In this document: positions 1 through 5,590 of the stretch, in pieces
How positions within the stretch are numbered: position 1 is the stretch's first letter
How the letters are laid out: every line of letters starts with the position of its first letter
Assembly (NCBI GenBank): GCA_900543615.1
Contig: UQSC01000072.1
Span: 1-9,136 of the forward strand
DNA length: 9,136 bases
Source of the DNA: an uncultured Collinsella sp.
GTDB lineage: Bacteria; Actinomycetota; Coriobacteriia; Coriobacteriales; Coriobacteriaceae
Reading direction: 5' to 3'
Notes under the pieces: model-generated
Databases searched by the model: none
The model's input: only the letters and a program-made list of their open reading frames with translations
Told to the model about the DNA's origin: nothing
Position numbers and translations under genes: made by a program

Positions 1-1334
1 TTCCCTTCATCCCCTTCCTTCTCTCGTCGATACTCGTGCTCGGCGCCACAAGGCCCGGGACCCTGGCGGCGAAGGCGCCCGCGCCCAAATTCCGGCGCCT
101 TATCCAGATCGTGTTTTCGATAATCGGCGCGGGGACCGCGATGCTCCTCGCCGGCCTTGCACCCGGGGGCATTTGCGCCTTGGCCCTAAACGGATTCGGG
201 CAAATTGGGTACCCGGTCGCCTTCTTCCATGACGGCGCGCTTGCCACCACGACCGCGGGAGACGTCTTCACGGCCCTGCTTCTCGCGCTGCTTGCGGGCG
301 GAACCTTGATATCCGTTTGCTCCGCCGTCCTATCGACCGCAACGAGGCGCGTCCTCGCGGGCCCCCTTGCCTCCGCGCTGCTTGTCGCGGCCCCGGCATT
401 CCCGTTACTGTCCGATTCGGCACTAGGGCATAACGCCGCGCTCGGGCTCCTGCCGCTGGCCGTGTTCTCGCCTATCGAGGCAACGGGTTACGTGGGATGC
501 TTCCCGACGGAATTCATTGGCTCCGGTTCGGGCAGCGCATCGATGCTTGCCGTGGCCCTGGCATACGTCGCGGTCCTTTTTGCGGTCGGCGCCGTTGCGG
601 CACGTTCCCCCAAACAGCCTGGACCCGCGAAAAAGCACCATGGGCTCGAGCTTCTGGACGCGAGCGTGGGATACGGGAGCACGACGGTACTTTCAATCGG
701 GTCGCTTTTCCTGAGCCCGGGAACGGCGGCGGGCCTCGTTGCCCCCAACGGCTCGGGGAAAACCACCCTTCTTGAAGCGCTGTCGGGCCAATTTCCCACC
801 CGCATCCGCTCGGGAAGCCTGGCGGCAGACGGAATCAGCCAACGTCGATCAGCCGAATTCGCAGAACTCGTCTACCTGAGCTCTTCGGGCGGCGCGGATC
901 TCTATCCCACGCTATCGGCCATCGAGCACCTTGCTTTCGTTAGGGAGGCGTGGAAATCGGCCGCCGACATCGACTCGCTCTGCGACTCCCTCGGAATCTC
1001 CCCATATCTCGACAAGCCGACCCGTAAACTCTCGACAGGGATGAAGCAGCAGGTAAAGCTTGCCATGGCGATATCGACCGGTTGCCCGTACCTCATCCTC
1101 GATGAACCGCTGAACGGCCTCGATCCGGGAAAGCGGAAAACCTCCTGCGACGCGATGCGCAGCGAAGTGGCGCGGGGACGCAGCGTGCTCATTTCAAGCC
1201 ATCTACTCGACGACCTGGCAGACCTCACCAACTCGTTCTACTTCATCGAAGCCGGCACGCTCGTGGAAAAGATCGAGTCGTCCTCGCAGACGCTCAAGCA
1301 GGAATACCTCGATACATACGAGGGAGGTGAATGA
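1..1334 (+). CDS. ABC exporter with membrane domain fused to C-terminal ATPase (5' partial)
   Basis: The gene is open at the window edge (first full codon at 3) and ends with TGA at 1332-1334. GTG at 36 is an internal codon, because the frame upstream of it reads on as a hydrophobic helix (PFIPFLLSSILVLG). Counting from that GTG as 1, about five membrane segments lie near residues 22-50, 78-100, 109-126, 135-150 and 170-190. The ATPase follows: Walker A PNGSGKTT (237-244), signature LSTGM (from 332), Walker B LILDEP with D356 and E357, D-loop GLDP, and switch His389. The Q-loop position reads YLSSSGG, without Gln. The ATPase resembles the BcrA/CcmA class, which exports peptides and drugs and normally occurs as a separate subunit, so fusion behind a membrane domain is unusual. 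Glu codons are 10 GAA to 6 GAG by my count, unlike secA. The secreted-protein gene follows after 1 nt, which suggests a shared transcript. The substrate is unknown; peptide export or self-immunity is inference. Confidence 0.85.
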   Translation, partial: PFIPFLLSSILVLGATRPGTLAAKAPAPKFRRLIQIVFSIIGAGTAMLLAGLAPGGICALALNGFGQIGYPVAFFHDGALATTTAGDVFTALLLALLAGGTLISVCSAVLSTATRRVLAGPLASALLVAAPAFPLLSDSALGHNAALGLLPLAVFSPIEATGYVGCFPTEFIGSGSGSASMLAVALAYVAVLFAVGAVAARSPKQPGPAKKHHGLELLDASVGYGSTTVLSIGSLFLSPGTAAGLVAPNGSGKTTLLEALSGQFPTRIRSGSLAADGISQRRSAEFAELVYLSSSGGADLYPTLSAIEHLAFVREAWKSAADIDSLCDSLGISPYLDKPTRKLSTGMKQQVKLAMAISTGCPYLILDEPLNGLDPGKRKTSCDAMRSEVARGRSVLISSHLLDDLADLTNSFYFIEAGTLVEKIESSSQTLKQEYLDTYEGGE

Positions 1335-1335
1335 C

Positions 1336-1680
1336 ATGAAACTATTTGAACAGCTGAAGTCCAATGCGTCGCGCATGGCTGTCTACGCCATCCTCGTGGC
1401 AACGGCTTTATGCGGAATCGCGGCACCCGTCTATGCGCTCAACGGGGAGAAAGGCGATGTCGAACCCGCGTACATGGCTTCGACGGTTAAGGACCGGTAC
1501 AAAGCCTTCTCTGGAGACACGTTTTACGTAGCAGAGTACGACACGACCTACCGTCAGCTTCGCTACAACAAGGGCTACGACTATCTAGGCGCAGAGGCAA
1601 TCAGCTATACGTCGGGTTGGTACCGCTCCAACTATGGACACATAACCCAGTTCAAGTGTAACTACCGTGTGTACAACTAA
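1336..1680 (+). CDS. Small secreted tyrosine-rich protein, unknown family
   Basis: This encodes a 114-residue protein. I chose ATG 1336 because GAGGGAGG (1320-1327) sits 8 nt upstream; a GTG at 1327 would overlap both that site and the previous gene. Residues 1-34 form a classic Sec signal peptide: charged start (MKLFEQLK), hydrophobic core (about 14-30) and cleavage motif VYA before LNG. Cys26 does not make a lipobox, because Leu precedes it. The mature part is about 80 residues with 13 tyrosines, a single Cys (C108) and alternating polar/aromatic residues suggesting beta strands. GC content is about half, lower than its neighbours, and it uses codons rare elsewhere here (CTA, TTA, ATA). It lies 1 nt after the ABC exporter and before a strong terminator. 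I do not recognise the family. The C-terminal GWYR...YRVYN faintly recalls lactococcin 972-type bacteriocins, but not enough to name it. A secreted antimicrobial or toxin is only inference. Confidence 0.75.
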   Translation: MKLFEQLKSNASRMAVYAILVATALCGIAAPVYALNGEKGDVEPAYMASTVKDRYKAFSGDTFYVAEYDTTYRQLRYNKGYDYLGAEAISYTSGWYRSNYGHITQFKCNYRVYN

Positions 1681-1695
1681 AGCAACCGGCCGGGA

Positions 1696-1730
1696 CGAGG
1701 GGTGACGCAAAAGCGTCGCCCCTCGTTTTT
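1696..1730 (+). terminator. Intrinsic terminator of the ABC/secreted-protein cassette
   Basis: A 13-bp stem (1696-1708 with 1713-1725, one G·U pair) closes an AAAA loop and is followed by five T at 1726-1730. It starts 16 nt after the stop codon of the secreted-protein gene, so it closes that transcript. Confidence 0.93.
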
Positions 1731-1763
1731 AACCATGTCAACTGAACCTAGTTCAGTTTGGTT
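1731..1763. promoter_or_regulatory. Dyad symmetric site, possible operator
   Basis: AACTGAACCTAGTTCAGTT (1740-1758) has perfect 8-bp arms around CTA. Outside it, AACCA (1731-1735) and TGGTT (1759-1763) also pair, with a 4-nt bulge on the left. The arrangement resembles a TetR-family operator, but no regulator gene is visible in the window and no promoter can be assigned to it. There is no T tract, so it is not a convincing terminator. Confidence 0.4.
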
Positions 1764-1934
1764 GATTTCCGATCTCAGCCGAACACATTGAGCGGAAAGG
1801 CCGTTCCCGCAGTCAGTCGAACGTCCCCGGGGCCCTTCTCAGGCCCCGGGGACGGCATTTTCCCAGTTGAAGGAACGGTGGAGATGTGTTTCGATGGGTC
1901 AGATTCGTGTCGTTCCGAAAAGACCGTGAACCTT
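1764..1934. other. Gene-free spacer between the accessory cassette and rpmE
   Basis: I see no credible gene here. Open frames on both strands lack ribosome binding sites and protein-like composition. Apart from the GC-rich hairpin listed separately, it contains only a distant 6-bp inverted pair (GGAACG 1872-1877 and CGTTCC 1912-1917). It probably separates an insertion-prone site from the rpmE promoter. Confidence 0.5.
1822..1861 (+). terminator. GC-rich terminator-like hairpin with no gene before it
   Basis: There is a perfect 13-bp stem (1822-1834 with 1842-1854), almost all G and C, with loop CTTCTCA. Four T follow at 1858-1861 after a GCA spacer. The T run is short and displaced. It lies 92 nt beyond the stronger terminator at 1696-1730, so it is either a back-up or the terminator of a gene that once stood here. 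Confidence 0.55.
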
Positions 1935-1963
1935 TTGTGGGACACGCGGCGCCGTGGTACCAT
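1935..1963 (+). promoter_or_regulatory. Probable rpmE promoter
   Basis: TTGTGG (1935-1940) and TACCAT (1958-1963) are separated by 17 bp, a good sigma-70-type match. Transcription would start near 1970, leaving a leader of about 78 nt before the rpmE ATG. Confidence 0.5.
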
Positions 1964-1967
1964 AGCC

Positions 1968-2047
1968 GAGTTTGTTGTCTTGGTCGGAAACCAAGACGCC
2001 TTATGCGCTGATCGGTAACCAGCGCCTGACCAATAAGGAGTCCTACA
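1968..2047 (+). ncRNA. rpmE leader, candidate bL31-binding autoregulatory RNA
   Basis: The leader holds two consecutive hairpins. The first has a perfect 8-bp stem GTCTTGGT/ACCAAGAC (1977-1984 with 1990-1997) and loop CGGAA. The second has 6 bp GCGCTG/CAGCGC (2005-2010 with 2020-2025). Both carry a GGT...ACC element at the top. The ribosome binding site AAGGAG (2035-2040) lies 10 nt past the second stem and 7 nt before the ATG. L31 leader motifs are known for several bacterial groups, and I recall one described for Coriobacteria. Assigning this sequence to it is inference that needs a covariance-model scan. Confidence 0.5.
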
Positions 2048-2473
2048 ATGAAGCAGGGTATCCATCCCCAGTATGTCGAGTGCACGGTGACGTGCTCCTG
2101 CGGCAACACCTTCAAGACGCACGCTACCGTGTCCGAGATGAAGGTCGAGCTTTGCAACGAGTGCCACCCGTTCTACACCGGCCAGCAGAAGTTCGTCGAC
2201 ACCGGTGGACGCGTCCAGCGCTTCGCCGACAAGTTCGGTGGCGCCGCTGCCGCCCAGCTCAAGAAGGCCGAGGAGGCCAAGGCTGCCAAGGCCGCCAAGG
2301 CTGCTGAGGCCGAGGCCGCTCGCAAGGCCGCCGCTGAGGCTAAGGCTGCCGAGAAGGCCAAGCGTGCTGCTAAGTTTGCCGAGGAGGCTGCCAAGCAGGC
2401 CGCCGAGGCTCCCGCAGAGGCTCCCGTCGAGGAGGCCGCTGCCGAGGCCGAGACCACCGAGGCTGCTGAGTAA
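2048..2473 (+). CDS. rpmE: 50S ribosomal protein bL31 (zinc form) with long Ala-rich tail
   Basis: bL31 binds the large subunit at the central protuberance and helps bridge to the small subunit. Residues 1-64 are a full bL31: IHPQY start, four zinc-ligand cysteines C16, C18, C36 and C39, then CHPFYTGQQK and VDTGGRVQRF. This is the zinc-containing form rather than the Cys-free paralogue made under zinc limitation. The family is usually about 65-80 residues, but this protein has 141. The extra 77 residues are roughly half Ala with Lys and Glu, predicted as one long helix, and the last 24 are acidic with no Lys or Arg. The start is fixed by AAGGAG 7 nt upstream. The gene is monocistronic, with its own promoter, structured leader and strong terminator. 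The identity is certain; the role of the tail is unknown. Confidence 0.97.
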   Translation: MKQGIHPQYVECTVTCSCGNTFKTHATVSEMKVELCNECHPFYTGQQKFVDTGGRVQRFADKFGGAAAAQLKKAEEAKAAKAAKAAEAEAARKAAAEAKAAEKAKRAAKFAEEAAKQAAEAPAEAPVEEAAAEAETTEAAE

Positions 2474-2509
2474 ATAGCTCGCCGCGGAATCGCTCGCATT
2501 CATGGCATG

Positions 2510-2551
2510 AGGGCCGTGCATCCATTTGGGTGCGCGGCCCTTTTTCTTTTT
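2510..2551 (+). terminator. Intrinsic terminator of rpmE
   Basis: A 14-bp stem (2510-2523 with 2528-2541, two G·U pairs) closes an ATTT loop and is followed by a T-rich tract through 2551. It begins 37 nt after the rpmE stop. The stem top shares an almost identical 20-nt core with the hairpin at 6863-6888. Confidence 0.95.
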
Positions 2552-2558
2552 AAATTAG

Positions 2559-2583
2559 TGCAAACTAACCTGTCCCCATGGCA
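2559..2583. repeat. REP-like repeat, copy 1
   Basis: This copy contains TAACCTGTCCC and ends in TGGCA. The same core and ending recur in the copy at 2621-2649. It lies immediately after the rpmE terminator. No transposase is present nearby. Confidence 0.45.
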
Positions 2584-2620
2584 CCACATGGCAGAGAGGC
2601 GGCGTTTGCCCAGATAGACC

Positions 2621-2649
2621 TGCCAAAATTAACCTGTCCCATTGTGGCA
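2621..2649. repeat. REP-like repeat, copy 2
   Basis: This copy is bounded by the inverted pair TGCCA (2621-2625) and TGGCA (2645-2649) and contains TAACCTGTCCC as in copy 1, 62-64 nt away. ACCTGCC (2618-2624) also pairs with GGCAGGT (2646-2652), so it can fold into a hairpin with a large loop. The GGGACAGG motif on the minus strand recalls repeats mobilised by RAYT-type transposases; this is inference. Confidence 0.45.
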
Positions 2650-2672
2650 GGTTGGTCGTAGTTATTACGTGG

Positions 2673-2688
2673 CGGTCGAGCTCGACCG
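2673..2688. promoter_or_regulatory. Perfect 16-bp palindrome upstream of secA
   Basis: CGGTCGAGCTCGACCG is a perfect palindrome 95 nt before the secA start and directly before TATAGG, a possible -10-like hexamer. The spacer 2650-2782 contains no gene. Another -10-like hexamer TAAAAT (2716-2721) lies downstream, but neither has a convincing -35, so the secA promoter is not located with certainty. Confidence 0.35.
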
Positions 2689-2770
2689 TATAGGCCGCGC
2701 CTTGTTTGGCTAAAGTAAAATCATCTGTGTTTAACTCGTCCGCAGCTGCACGGCGTGGGCGATGGCCAAA

Positions 2771-2775
2771 AAGGA
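2771..2775 (+). promoter_or_regulatory. Ribosome binding site that decides the secA start
   Basis: AAGGA lies 7 nt before ATG 2783. An in-frame ATG at 2762 would add seven residues, but it has no ribosome binding site and would place this motif inside the coding region. Confidence 0.75.
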
Positions 2776-2782
2776 AAACCAC

Positions 2783-5590
2783 ATGGGATTCATGTCAAAG
2801 CTGCTGTCCTTTGGATCCGATAAGGACCTTAAGCGCTACTACAAGATCGTCGACCAGATCAACGGTCTTGAGCCCCAGTTTGAGAAGATGACCGAGGAGG
2901 AACTCCGCGCCCAGACCGATAAGTTCCGCGAGCGTTACGCCAACGGCGAGTCGCTCGACGACATGCTTCCCGAGGCCTTTGCCACCGTGCGTGAGGCTTC
3001 CAAGCGCATCACGGGCATGCGCCACTTTGACGTACAGCTCATCGGCGCCATGGCGCTTCATGAGGGTCATATTGCCGAGATGAAGACCGGCGAGGGCAAG
3101 ACGCTCGTCTCCACCTTGGCCGGCTACCTCAACGCTATCGCCGGCAAGGGCGTGCATGTCGTTACCGTCAACGATTACCTGGCAAAGCGCGACTCCGAGT
3201 GGATGGGCCGCATCTACAAGTACCTGGGCATGACCGTCGGTCTGCTCCAGAACAACATGCCGCTCGAGCTCAAGCGCCCGGCCTACCAGGCAGACGTCAC
3301 TTACGGCACCAACTCCGAGTTCGGTTTCGACTACCTGCGCGACAACATGGTCACCCGTCCCGAGCAGCGCGTGCAGCGCGGTCACAACTACGCCATCGTC
3401 GACGAGGTCGACTCCATCCTGATCGATGAGGCCAGGACGCCGCTCATTATCTCGGGCGCCGGCACTAAGTCCGCCAGCACCTACAAGGACTTCGCGCGCG
3501 CCGTGCGCGGCCTGGAGCGCGGTGAGGACGTGTCGCACGACATGCTCACCGCCACCGAGGACGTTGAACCCACGGGCGACTACGTCATGGACGAGGCCAA
3601 GCACACCATCGCCGCCACCGAGCGCGGTCTTAAGAAGATCGAGCGCCGCCTGGGTATCGATGACATCTATGCCGATCTCTCCGGCCAGCTGGTCAACCAC
3701 CTGCAGCAGGCGCTGAAGGCCCAGTACATGTTCCACCGTGATAAGCAGTACGTGGTCACCAACGGCGAGGTCAAGATCGTCGACGAGTTCACCGGCCGCA
3801 TTATGGAAGGCCGCCGTTACTCCGAGGGCCTGCACCAGGCCATTGAGGCCAAAGAGGGCGTGCTCGTACGCGAGGAGAACCAGACCCTGGCCACCATCAC
3901 CCTGCAGAACTACTTCCGTCTGTATGACAAGCTCTCCGGCATGACCGGCACGGCACTTACCGAGGATGCTGAGTTCCGCGAGATCTACAAGCTGCCCGTC
4001 GAGGTCATCCCCTCCAACAAGCCCGTGCAGCGCGTGGACCACGAGGACCTGGTGTACCGCACCATTCAGGCTAAATACAACGCCGTTGCCGACGACGTTG
4101 AGCGTCGTCACGCCAAGGGCCAACCGGTCCTGGTGGGCACCGTCTCCATCGAGAGCTCCGAGAAGCTGTCCGCCGCCCTTACCAAGCGCGGCATCGCGCA
4201 CGAGGTCCTCAACGCCAAGCATCACGAGCGCGAGGCTCATATCGTTGCCCAGGCCGGACGCTACGGCGCCGTGACCATCGCTACTAACATGGCCGGTCGC
4301 GGTACCGACATCCTGCTGGGCGGCAACCCCGACGAGCTGGTGCGCGAGCGCTTGGAGTACGAGGGCCTGACCATGGAGGACGTGACGCCCGAGCAGCTCG
4401 AGCAGTTTAACGCCGAGGCCAAGGAGACCTGCAAGGCCGAGCGCGAGCGCGTGCTTGCCGCCGGCGGCCTGACCGTTATCGGAACCGAGCGCCACGAGTC
4501 CCGTCGTATCGACAACCAGCTGCGCGGCCGCTCCGGTCGTCAGGGCGATCCGGGCGAGACCCAGTTCTACCTGTCGCTCGAGGACGACCTCATGCGCCTG
4601 TTCGGCGGCGACAAGATGGACCGCGTCTCCAAGATGATGGTCACGGCCGACATGGGCGACGACATGCCCATCCAGCACAAGATCATCTCCAAGGCCGTCG
4701 AGAGCGCCCAGCACAAGGTCGAGAGCATCAACTTCTCCATGCGTAAGAGCGTCCTTGAGTACGACGACGTCATGAACAAGCAGCGCCAGGTCATCTACGC
4801 CGAGCGCAATAAGATTCTGGACGGCAAGGACCTGACCGACCACATCACCGAGGTCATGCACGACACCGTGTACCGCTGCGTGCAGGAGTTCTGCACCAAG
4901 GACAGTCACGATGGCGAGCGCGACCTGGAGGGCCTGCGCAAGTGGGTTGTGGAGCTCACCGGCCACATCGATACGCCGAAGTTCCCCGACGAGGATTATG
5001 AGGCCCTGGCTGCCGATGTCCTGGCTTACGTAGAGAAGTGCTACAACATGAAGGCCGAGCGCTTGGGCGAGGACCTGATGCGCGAGCTCAACACCCAGGT
5101 CATGCTGCGCGTCATCGATACCCGCTGGATGAACTACCTGCAGGAGATGGACTACCTCAAGACCGGCATCGGCCTGCGCGGCTTTGGCCAGCGCGACCCG
5201 CTGGTCGAGTACAAGACCGAGGCCTACGGCGCGTTCCAGATGCTCGTCGACACCATGTATGAGGATTACCTGCGCACGGTTCTGCGCATCGAGATCAAGG
5301 CTGCCCCGCGTGCCGTGGAGCACAAGGAGGAGCCCGCGCTCGAGGGCGCGCGCTTCTCCGGTCCTGCCGAGGTCGATGGTGACAACGGCGACTCGGTGCT
5401 GCGTAAGCAGGCACAGGTGCAGGCCCGCACGGCTGTCCAGGGTGGTCCGGCTGCCGTTAACAACGGTGGCAAGGTGACGACCTACCGCAAGTCCGAGAGC
5501 GACGATCCGTACGTCAACGTGGGCCGCAACGACCCGTGCCCCTGCGGTAGCGGCAAGAAGTTTAAGTACTGCCACGGCAGGAATCGTTAA
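2783..5590 (+). CDS. secA: Preprotein translocase ATPase SecA
   Basis: SecA is the motor that pushes unfolded preproteins through the SecYEG channel at the inner face of the membrane. The product has 935 residues, against about 900 in E. coli. Starting at ATG 2783: Walker A MKTGEGKT with K106, DEVD box at 207-210 followed by SILIDEARTPLIISG, TNSEFGFDYLRDN, the second-motor motif TNMAGRGTD (501-509), and the arginine-finger region ESRRIDNQLRGRSGRQG (572-588). The C-terminal zinc finger CPCGSGKKFKYCH uses C919, C921, C930 and H931. The complete zinc tail and full length indicate the housekeeping SecA1 type rather than an accessory SecA2. Glu is almost always GAG and Lys AAG. Its TAA stop shares one base with the prfB start, so the two genes are co-transcribed and probably translationally coupled. 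The secreted protein at 1336-1680 would be a client of this pathway. Confidence 0.98.
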   Translation: MGFMSKLLSFGSDKDLKRYYKIVDQINGLEPQFEKMTEEELRAQTDKFRERYANGESLDDMLPEAFATVREASKRITGMRHFDVQLIGAMALHEGHIAEMKTGEGKTLVSTLAGYLNAIAGKGVHVVTVNDYLAKRDSEWMGRIYKYLGMTVGLLQNNMPLELKRPAYQADVTYGTNSEFGFDYLRDNMVTRPEQRVQRGHNYAIVDEVDSILIDEARTPLIISGAGTKSASTYKDFARAVRGLERGEDVSHDMLTATEDVEPTGDYVMDEAKHTIAATERGLKKIERRLGIDDIYADLSGQLVNHLQQALKAQYMFHRDKQYVVTNGEVKIVDEFTGRIMEGRRYSEGLHQAIEAKEGVLVREENQTLATITLQNYFRLYDKLSGMTGTALTEDAEFREIYKLPVEVIPSNKPVQRVDHEDLVYRTIQAKYNAVADDVERRHAKGQPVLVGTVSIESSEKLSAALTKRGIAHEVLNAKHHEREAHIVAQAGRYGAVTIATNMAGRGTDILLGGNPDELVRERLEYEGLTMEDVTPEQLEQFNAEAKETCKAERERVLAAGGLTVIGTERHESRRIDNQLRGRSGRQGDPGETQFYLSLEDDLMRLFGGDKMDRVSKMMVTADMGDDMPIQHKIISKAVESAQHKVESINFSMRKSVLEYDDVMNKQRQVIYAERNKILDGKDLTDHITEVMHDTVYRCVQEFCTKDSHDGERDLEGLRKWVVELTGHIDTPKFPDEDYEALAADVLAYVEKCYNMKAERLGEDLMRELNTQVMLRVIDTRWMNYLQEMDYLKTGIGLRGFGQRDPLVEYKTEAYGAFQMLVDTMYEDYLRTVLRIEIKAAPRAVEHKEEPALEGARFSGPAEVDGDNGDSVLRKQAQVQARTAVQGGPAAVNNGGKVTTYRKSESDDPYVNVGRNDPCPCGSGKKFKYCHGRNR

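Noticed and set aside
36..38. GTG as the true start of the ABC gene
   Set aside because: The frame upstream to the window edge encodes the first half of a hydrophobic helix, and no ribosome binding site precedes the GTG.
1411..1416. Lipoprotein signal at Cys26 of the secreted protein
   Set aside because: The residue before Cys is Leu, which does not fit a lipobox, while a normal VYA signal peptidase site follows at 32-34.
1336..1680. Naming the small secreted protein a lactococcin 972 family bacteriocin
   Set aside because: Only a loose C-terminal resemblance by eye, and the neighbouring transporter differs from the usual membrane protein plus separate ATPase.
1758..2018. Plus-strand 86-codon open frame in the spacer before rpmE
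   Set aside because: It runs through the GC-rich hairpin, the rpmE promoter and the leader, has no ribosome binding site and no protein-like pattern.
1775..2521. Antisense 248-codon open frame rich in Gly, Leu and Ser
   Set aside because: It is the mirror of the Ala-rich tail of bL31, extended by chance through the spacer; no ribosome binding site or motif.
2555..2782. Minus-strand 75-codon open frame between rpmE and secA
   Set aside because: It is made of the two repeat copies and the secA upstream region. It starts at the secA start codon on the other strand without a ribosome binding site.
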